From Gnetum montanum (Eukaryota; Streptophyta; Gnetopsida; Gnetales; Gnetaceae): a stretch of DNA of 64,000 bases. The notes below the pieces were generated by a model that was not told the origin of the DNA, searched no databases, and saw only the letters and a list, made by a program, of their open reading frames with translations. The translations under genes were made by a program, and so were the position numbers. Shown here one piece after another: positions 57,930 to 64,000 of this stretch (position 1 is the first letter of the stretch; each line of letters opens with the position of its first letter). Location: positions 511,770 through 575,769 of the forward strand of contig MNCI01037811.1 of NCBI GenBank assembly GCA_015680685.1, read 5' to 3'.

Positions 57930-58957
57930 CCCATTGATCTGTTGCTGCAATCAACGACTTGTCTTCATCTAAAACTTGCTGCATGATTCACCACGTGGAC
58001 TTTGATGACAAGTTCAACACGGTGCCTCCATCCCATCGGTTGTTTTCATGTTTAAAGTGTTTTAGACTAACTCACTTGTAGTTTTCTTGTCCTCTTGGAG
58101 TTGTGTTTGCAAGATGACACTCTTGAGGTGTTTGTACATGGATGTACTTCATCGTGATGACAAGGTATCACATTCTTCCTGACGCACGTAACTGGGTTAA
58201 TCAATCCGTTCATGAGTACATTCCCAACTCTTGATACATCCCCTATTTCCCCATCATGCTTCCCTTAGCCTATTCAATTATATCCCCTTGATATATTCTG
58301 CTCGCCTCAAAACTCTTAATACACTCTTGCACACTGTAGCCCTCTGAGCAGTTGCAACGCAAAACACAATATACAGTACATGATGCAAAATGCAAGTGCT
58401 CATACACAAGCGTAACATTAAAAGTAAGCTCTTCCAAAAAGACCAAAAAGAAAAAACAAAAAAAAAATCAAAGAGCAAAATACATCATAAGGCCATTGGC
58501 TCTTCTCATATAAGCCCCAGGCGGGAAGGCAATTGTCTTGATAGAAAATACTCGCGTCTCAAACAATCATGATGCACCACCTCATCGCATGGCTTTGGCT
58601 GTTGACAACGGGTTCTCTTAAACATGATACAAGGATCCCGTGCCTCCAAAGGACGCACCTCCCATGCCTTGGTCCCAAGTTTGCTAGATAGTGGTTGCCG
58701 ACAAGGACCAACATGACTTGTTCACAAGAGCATTCCTTCCACATAGTTGAACAAAACAATCCCTTGATCAATCCTCGACCCCACAGTTACAACCTCCTTC
58801 CCGTGCATCTCAAAAGTTCAGTTCCCGATCCAATGTACTTCTAAACACGGTGCGATGACATCCAGCCAAGTGTCTGACGAACAGTGCTTGATGTCAAGTT
58901 GCTCGTGGTGTCTTGTACTTCTTTGTCGATGCCTCTCAGGTGGATTCCTCTAGGCGT
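57930..58957. other. 3' untranslated region, unit 2
   Basis: Closely matches 41621-42660. No supported gene. Confidence 0.5.
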
Positions 58958-58974
58958 CAATAAAGAGGGGCCAA

Positions 58975-60896
58975 TGAAAACACCACAAAAATTTTGGCCT
59001 AGAACTTTTAGACAGGACTCAAGCTAAGTCATGTCGTTGCCCAACATGAGTACATCGTGAACAACTTTTGGAGCCCCAAGATCAAGTCCAAACGACCCCA
59101 ATTCGAGCACACGGGCCCTCCATGAGCTTCACCGATGCCCCATGTAGCTCCCAGCCTTCGAAACCTCAAAATTCGAGCTCAGAATCACATGTTTTGAGCC
59201 ACTTTCAGTTAGTCACGCTGAGGTCACATTGCACAGCGTGACCAAACAAGAACAGCTCAATTCAGGCACCTCCAGGCAGAATTTTGGCATGAATTCAATT
59301 CCTGGGAGCTAGGCAACAATTGTACATGTTCACAGGCTCCAGAAAATCAAAATTTGGACCTCAAAAATGGCATTTTCAGTTAGTCACGCTGAGGTCACGC
59401 TGTACAGCGTGACCACAGCATGACCAACCAAAAACAAGGCACACCAAGCAGTTCCAGGCCCAATTTCGACATGAAATCAATCCCCAGGGGACAGGCAACA
59501 ACTGTACTGACTCTCAAGCTTCAGAAAATCTAGATTTGGGCTTCAAATGTACCATTTTAACTTGGTCACACTGAAGTCACGCTGCACAACGTGACCACAG
59601 CGTGACCAAACAAAAGATGACCAAAACAACAACAAAATGAAGTCAAATTCAACATCCAGGAAACCCTGGAGAGCAGGCAACAGTTGAGCATCAACAAGCA
59701 AGCATAAGCGTCCGAAAATCAGCTCAAAACAAGACACAAACACTTGGTCACGTTGAGGTCACGCTGGGCAGCGTGACCACAGCGAGACCAACCAAAAGTA
59801 TGCTAAAACAGCCTCCAAATCAACTCAAAATAGATGTGCAGAACCCTCTTGACCTCAAGCATGCAGATCTACTTCGAAAACAGGTCTCACAGGTCAAAAA
59901 TGGGCTCAAATGCATCATAAACATTGGACACGCTGGACGCTGACACATTGGGACGCTGGACATGACATGCTGTAGATACACCAAAGCCAGATCCACGTAC
60001 GCTGGAGGCCTTGGTGGAGCAAAAATAACACAGATTTGCAAATCCAGAGGCTAGACATCCAAATCCACTCCTATACTTTAACATTCTTTGTACATCTTGC
60101 ATTTTTCAACGTATCAAGCTCTTACGTTGTGGATTACACATGCCAACGTAAGAGATCTTGGTCACGCTGCACCCTGTACATTGTAAAATTTTGTGCATCC
60201 AGTCAAAACGTTCACTTGTCGCCCGATCCACATTTCCCGCATCCGATAACCATTGATCTTTCACACAAATCCGAATCCCGCGCTCAAACCTGCATAAATA
60301 CCCCGATCTCACACTAAACCAGGGTTGGCAATTTTGGGAGAAGGGAGATCTAGAGAGTTGGCGAATCTCATCATCATTATCTCGTACTATTGGGCATTAC
60401 CCAGACTTGGTCACACTAACCACTCGGGGCAATTCTGGGCACGCTGCACACCTGCGACCAAGAACTTGCAATCCCCCACCATTTGTATACCCTGCACATG
60501 AGGGTTAAATGTCCGCCTTGCGACCCATCCGCAACTACATTCTGACCGGTGCACTTTCTATACTTTTTTAACACAAACAGTTCATTTTTGCCCACAATTG
60601 TTTGCAATTTTCGTTCTGTGCACATTCTATGTTGTTTTCACTTTATTCAAACAGTTTACACTTGTTTAGGTACGTTACGTTTAGTTTACATAGTTGTTTA
60701 CATATAACCCAACGCATTGCAATTTGCGTACGTTAGGGAAAGTCCTTGTTTGATCCACGTGCAGACCATTCTAGGCACTCTACCTTCGTTTATTTCCAGC
60801 TTGCCCTCACACGAAGGTGGGGTCTTACTGTTTCTTCCGTAGATCTCTCGGCGTCCGTTTCATTCCAGCCTCACGCCGACGATTTCGGATAGTACA
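58975..60896 (+). repeat. LTR 3 (outer 3' LTR)
   Basis: 1922 bp, TGAAAAC...AGTACA, followed by the target duplication ACTGG at 60897-60901. A TATA-like CATAAATA is at 60293-60300. Its first half holds four diverged modules of about 180 bp, each with GTCACGCTG / CAGCGTGAC dyads. Confidence 0.9.
59205..59795. promoter_or_regulatory. ~180 bp dyad modules in the LTR U3
   Basis: GTCACGCTGAGGTCACGCTG followed by CAGCGTGACC (or variants) recurs near 59213, 59385, 59570 and 59750. The second module contains a perfect 22 bp palindrome at 59393-59414 with half-site GGTCACGCTG. Between dyads, shared words such as CCAGAAAATC, TTTGG and CTCAAAAATG show that the modules are diverged tandem copies. Upstream of the TATA box, this is where enhancer-like elements sit in LTRs. 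Confidence 0.7.
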
Positions 60897-60901
60897 ACTG
60901 G

Positions 60902-61115
60902 GATTGAAAACCAGAAGTTAGCGATGTGCCTTAATGATGGATTCAAAATTCAAATTTATTATCTCATTTTTGCTTCAGATATTTTTAAATTGTATGACTT
61001 AGAAGTTTTATGACACTCATAATCTCATATTAAATTAAAATTATGCAGTTTTTCCTTCCTATAAAAAGATCACTTATCTTAAATCAAGAGAAATATTAAA
61101 CAAAAAAGAATTTAC
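60902..61115. other. Ku80 intron sequence outside the retrotransposon, 5' side
   Basis: AT-rich intron between the target duplication and the exon donor. Nothing else is seen. Confidence 0.5.
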
Positions 61116-61322
61116 CTCTAAAAGAGGACTCAGGGTAAAATCTGGATTCAGAATTTCCTGCCTTCCGGATGGTGCCAAATCAAACATTTGAACTAAGTCA
61201 TTAGCAGCATGTTGTTGGCTAATGTTTGGTTGTTTTGATGGTGGTTATGTATCAAATGAAGTAAATGGAAATTCCCTCACATCCTCAGCAAATGCTATTA
61301 CATTGAAGTAAAATGAATCAAC
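61116..61322 (-). pseudogene. KU80: Ku80 exon with in-frame TAA
   Basis: 207 bp in phase 0 with acceptor TTTCAG and donor GAG/GTAAAT. It reads VDSFYFNVIAFAEDVREFPF, then a TAA at 61245-61247, then AANDLVQMFDLAPSGRQEIL. The match to Ku80 continues on both sides of the stop, so the stop is a later mutation. Confidence 0.9.
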
Positions 61323-61397
61323 CTGAAAGGGAAATATAATATTTAGTAAAATTTTTGACTGGAACAAAAATCAAACATGACACTTCCGATGCCTTAC

Positions 61398-61593
61398 AAT
61401 ATTCTCCGAATCTGATAAGTGTGGGGTTAGAACACCAAGGACAACATTTGCTTGCCCTTGCCGCCAAACACAACGTGTCACAGCTACTTTCCCGCTCTTT
61501 TTCATTGCCCTAGCAATAGCAGAAACTGCAACGATGGCCTTTGGATTGCCTGGCTCCGGTATAAAGATGCTTACATCCTTCATATAATAATGC
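61398..61593 (-). pseudogene. KU80: Ku80 exon (central core)
   Basis: The exon starts in phase 2, completing Arg, then reads HYYMKDVSIFIPEPGN and AIARAMKKSGKVAVTRCVWR, followed by QGQANVVLGVLTP. This is the most conserved part of plant Ku80. The frame is open through the exon and ends at ATT/GTAAGG. Confidence 0.9.
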
Positions 61594-63394
61594 CTTGTAT
61601 AAAACAAAAAATTATATAGATTTGTAAATTCAAAATACCAAATGCTGAAAAATGGAAACATTTACACTTAACAATCTAGACAATGTCTTAAAAGAAAAGT
61701 GGACAGGGAATTCAGGGTTTTATCAATTTGTATGGATATGCCAACTTACACTGGCAAAAACATTTTTAAAAGTGGCATGTTTAGTCAACGGCATCCTGTC
61801 ACGTAGTTCCAACTTCAACGTCTAATTCAGAAGCTTTCAGAAACAATAAAAGAAGCTTGTATGTAAACAAGCCGGTTTTCATTTTATCTATTGAATGATA
61901 ACTTTATTTGACGCTCTCAAAATGATAAAATTAACGGAACACGGAAACATAGGGAAATCAGGGCAAAGAGATCATAGAAATTGCATGCAAAGAAAAGTTG
62001 AAAAGGTGATGCAATTTTTGAAAATTCTATGAAAAATGGACAGAAGAGGACATGTGTGAGGCATGAATGGGAAGTCGCAGTGGAGTACTTTTATCATAAA
62101 GCCCTTGCAGGATCAATTTTAACCTTGGTTGTGTGATTGGAGTTGTGGAAATAGCTGCATGGAGTAGAGTTTTTCTACTGTGATTTTCTAATTACCACTT
62201 TTCTTGAATAGTTTGCCAAAAGCAGGGTCAATAGTATGATGCGTCTCTGTTATGATTATATCGTTTTCTCATTGCCTCCTCTTGTGGTTTGGGATCTTCA
62301 GGATTGGATAGAAGGATAGCAAATAACGAGGAAAAACAACATGTCAGTGAAAACAAATTTGTGCAAGCTTGGCACAGAAATCATGTAAAAATCCAAGTTA
62401 CCTCAAGATGCTCAAGCCTGGACTGAAATAGGGCAGCTCCATTTTACAAATGGAATGTAGTAGCCAAAAGGTCTCGGGTGAATGCATTCTCAAAACAATA
62501 GCATTTCTGAAATTAGTGTCCTTACTTTATTAACATAATATAAAATGGACACAATTTTTGCTAATAAAAAATTAAAAAAGAAAGTTATGATATGTACATA
62601 TCTAATGTTTAAAACCATCAAAACTGCATGGTAATTTTTTAAAATGTACCTTTTAACAATAAGGTGTTAGCTTAGTGGTAAGAGTCTTGGCATGCAAAGC
62701 CCACGTCATAGATTTGATTCCAGTGGGTAACACTGAGCTATGGACAACAAAATTCCATAAAAGGAATTCTGAAACTGGTGTGGTCTAATAAATCCAAGAG
62801 GGTCTAGACATAAGTAAAAATTCAGTTTCAGTTTCATAAAATCAATTTCTACAAACCATGTCATAACATGAGTCTTTAAGTATGGATAAACATAGCATGA
62901 GAACCAAGCAAAGGATTTATGGAAGCTGTCTATTAAATTAAAAAATAATGGCATTTACCAGCACTACTGACAGACAATGTGACAAGTAGATCACATGTGA
63001 TCTTGGGCAGGTAAAAATTATATACAATTATTGGAACATGCAAATACTGCTGCATATATTTGAAAGTAGGGCTGAAGACCCGTTGTACCAAACCAAACAA
63101 ATCTCGCACAGTTCATTGTAATAAAATACATTTTGGTTGACTTTTCCCAAATTGAGTAAACTAGCATGAAAGTGCCATTTGAATACACAATTCAACTCCA
63201 AGACTTTTTGATATGATTATTTAAAAACACAAACTGCAATTTTAAAACAAGTAAAATCTACAAATCCCTGAAAATAAACATACTGGAATATCTTATTCCC
63301 AAGCAATTCTGTAAATTAAAAGCTACAATATCTTTAATCCTTGTCATATTTAAATTTTATCCGATTCTAATGATAATTTTTAAAAAAGAACTAC
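61594..63394. other. Ku80 intron with a tRNA-derived insertion
   Basis: About 1.8 kb AT-rich intron. The only structured part I see is the tRNA-like piece at 62664-62735. Short open frames have no motif. Confidence 0.5.
62664..62735 (+). repeat. tRNA-derived sequence (SINE-like head or tRNA pseudogene)
   Basis: GTGTTA at 62664-62669 can pair with TAACAC at 62728-62733 as an acceptor-like stem. Between them are a box A-like TAGCTTAGTGG and a box B-like GATTTGATTCC with tRNA spacing; the anticodon-loop region reads CATGCAAAG. Pairing in the anticodon and T arms is imperfect. About 100 bp more of possible SINE body follows, but no clear tail or target duplication is seen. Confidence 0.5.
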
Positions 63395-63680
63395 CTTGGA
63401 ATGTTTGATGCTTTTGTGAAGCCTAAACTTTTAACGCCTTTCTCTGACTTGAATTTTAATGCTTCTTGCTGTATGGAGGAAATAGGAATCACCTGTGGTC
63501 CATAGTAAAATCCTTTTATCCTTTGATCAGGAGGAATGCTTTATCAGGGTCCTCTTTGCTTTTGTACTCGATATCGAACTTCACTTCTCGTGTGGCACTC
63601 TGATCACTGGCAGGTGCTTTACCAGAATACTTTTTCAAATGTGGCATTCTCTCTTGATATGTTTTCTTGTATACCCAAAC
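63395..63680 (-). pseudogene. KU80: Ku80 exon (core beta-barrel start)
   Basis: Acceptor TGTGCAG precedes an exon reading VWVYKKTYQERMPHLKKYS and EVKFDIEYKSKEDPDK. After a one-base loss near 63535-63542 it continues in another frame as PPDQRIKGFYYGPQVIPIS. It ends with the donor AAG/GTAGTT in phase 2. All of these follow the plant Ku80 core order. The frameshift would truncate the protein. Confidence 0.85.
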
Positions 63681-64000
63681 CTGCACAGAGCTTGTAATAA
63701 GTTAATAAATATACCCTCGTGGCCACCAAGAAATTCAACTAGTGACTAGTGATTCACCAACAAAATAATGAAGCTTTAAGAAATTGAACTTGTGGACAAA
63801 ATGCAAATTACAATGGATTTACTATAATCCAAGCCTCCTCCCAAATTAGCACATAAAAAACCGTAAACTAATTCATTTGACATGTAACAACAGTTTAATC
63901 CTTGTATCGTCCACTGAATCTGCATCCATTCTTTCCGTTTACTGGACCTGAATTTGTCCAACATTTTGTGCCAAGATGCACTATATTTTAGTTATATGGA
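63681..64000. other. Ku80 intron at the window edge
   Basis: Upstream of the VWVYKK exon. A 62-codon minus open frame (63776-63964) does not match the next expected Ku80 segment in any convincing way, so the preceding exon is probably outside the window. Confidence 0.4.

Larger units (their letters stand above)
17812..60896 (+). mobile_element. 43 kb three-LTR Ty3/gypsy (Tat-like) complex
   Basis: Three copies of one LTR (TGAAAACACC...AGTACA) sit at 17812-19945, 42678-44587 and 58975-60896. Outside the first and last is the same 5 bp, ACTGG (17807-17811 and 60897-60901). The middle LTR has a polypurine tract on its left and a PBS on its right, so it serves both units. This is the expected product of unequal recombination between LTRs of one insertion. 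Tat-like affinity is inferred from the RT style (VKSKT..H..DL..V, EKCVFG.KTGK.LGF), an extra RNase H with GDSQLVINQV, and the C-X2-H-X4-H-X4-C gag motif. Both units are defective in different places. The whole complex lies in a Ku80 intron, antisense to it. Confidence 0.85.
15919..63680 (-). pseudogene. KU80: Ku80 (XRCC5) unprocessed pseudogene, 3' seven exons
   Basis: Ku80 pairs with Ku70 to bind DNA ends in non-homologous end joining and at telomeres. Seven minus-strand exons, in order, match the plant Ku80 core and C-terminal region: 63395-63680, 61398-61593, 61116-61322, 16819-16986, 16416-16717, 16108-16239 and 15919-16018. Introns are kept and junction phases agree, so it is not a retrocopy. 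Lesions are a 1-nt loss near 63540, a TAA at 61245-61247, a TAG at 16628-16630, a frameshift with small deletion in the same exon, a GA in place of a GT donor at 16415-16414, and an extra base in the A-run at 16166-16170. One intron is 44 kb because of the nested retrotransposons. The N-terminal exons would lie beyond the window. Sequencing error could explain some lesions, but hardly all. Confidence 0.85.

Noticed and set aside
17812-60896. Three independent insertions of the same LTR family
   Set aside because: Only the outermost LTRs share a target duplication. The middle LTR has PPT and PBS directly adjacent and no duplication of its own.
15919-63680. Functional Ku80 gene
   Set aside because: Lesions in four of seven exons plus a lost donor. 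Sequencing error alone is unlikely to explain stops, frameshifts and a deletion together.

Overview
The window looks like a piece of a very large plant nuclear genome, most likely a gymnosperm or conifer-like one (inference). The reasons are a plant-type Ku80 gene copy broken by a roughly 44 kb intron, old and heavily mutated retrotransposons nested in each other, and almost no intact coding sequence. I see no CRISPR array, rRNA gene or bacterial-type operon.

Layout. Bases 1-4100 hold a decayed Ty1/copia fragment, a ~480 bp inverted-repeat structure and LTR-like direct repeats. Bases 4900-7340 hold remains of a Glu/Gln-rich coiled-coil protein whose stops fall mostly at expected Gln codons. 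Bases 7848-9945 are an L1-type LINE (ORF1, then the ORF2 endonuclease). A second, AT-rich LINE reverse transcriptase (9945-10200 and 13808-15300) is split by a minus-strand non-autonomous LTR element (10201-13807) flanked by the target duplication GTAGC.

From 15919 to beyond 63680 the minus strand carries seven recognisable exons of Ku80 (XRCC5), in order and with mostly good splice sites, but with two nonsense codons, three frameshifts and a lost splice donor. I therefore call it an unprocessed pseudogene. One intron (16987-61115) contains a 43 kb Ty3/gypsy (Tat-like) complex at 17812-60896. It has three LTRs (17812-19945, 42678-44587, 58975-60896) and is flanked outside by the 5 bp duplication ACTGG, so it is best read as one insertion later expanded by unequal recombination. 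Unit 1 has a 7 kb inverted copy of its own 3' half replacing its 5' end. Unit 2 has PBS, leader and full gag but has lost its RT.

The most interesting feature is the organisation of this element: LTR, leader, gag-protease ORF, an antisense gene of at least seven exons, a spacer rich in CTCACGCT, then a separate RT-RNase H-integrase ORF, then the LTR. The antisense gene has consensus splice sites and matching intron phases through about 3.1 kb of coding sequence. The ACGCT word recurs in LTR, leader and spacer, and modules ending in TTAAACT sit at the edges of every coding block. All copies are decayed, mostly by C-to-T type changes, so the active form must be inferred by comparing copies.
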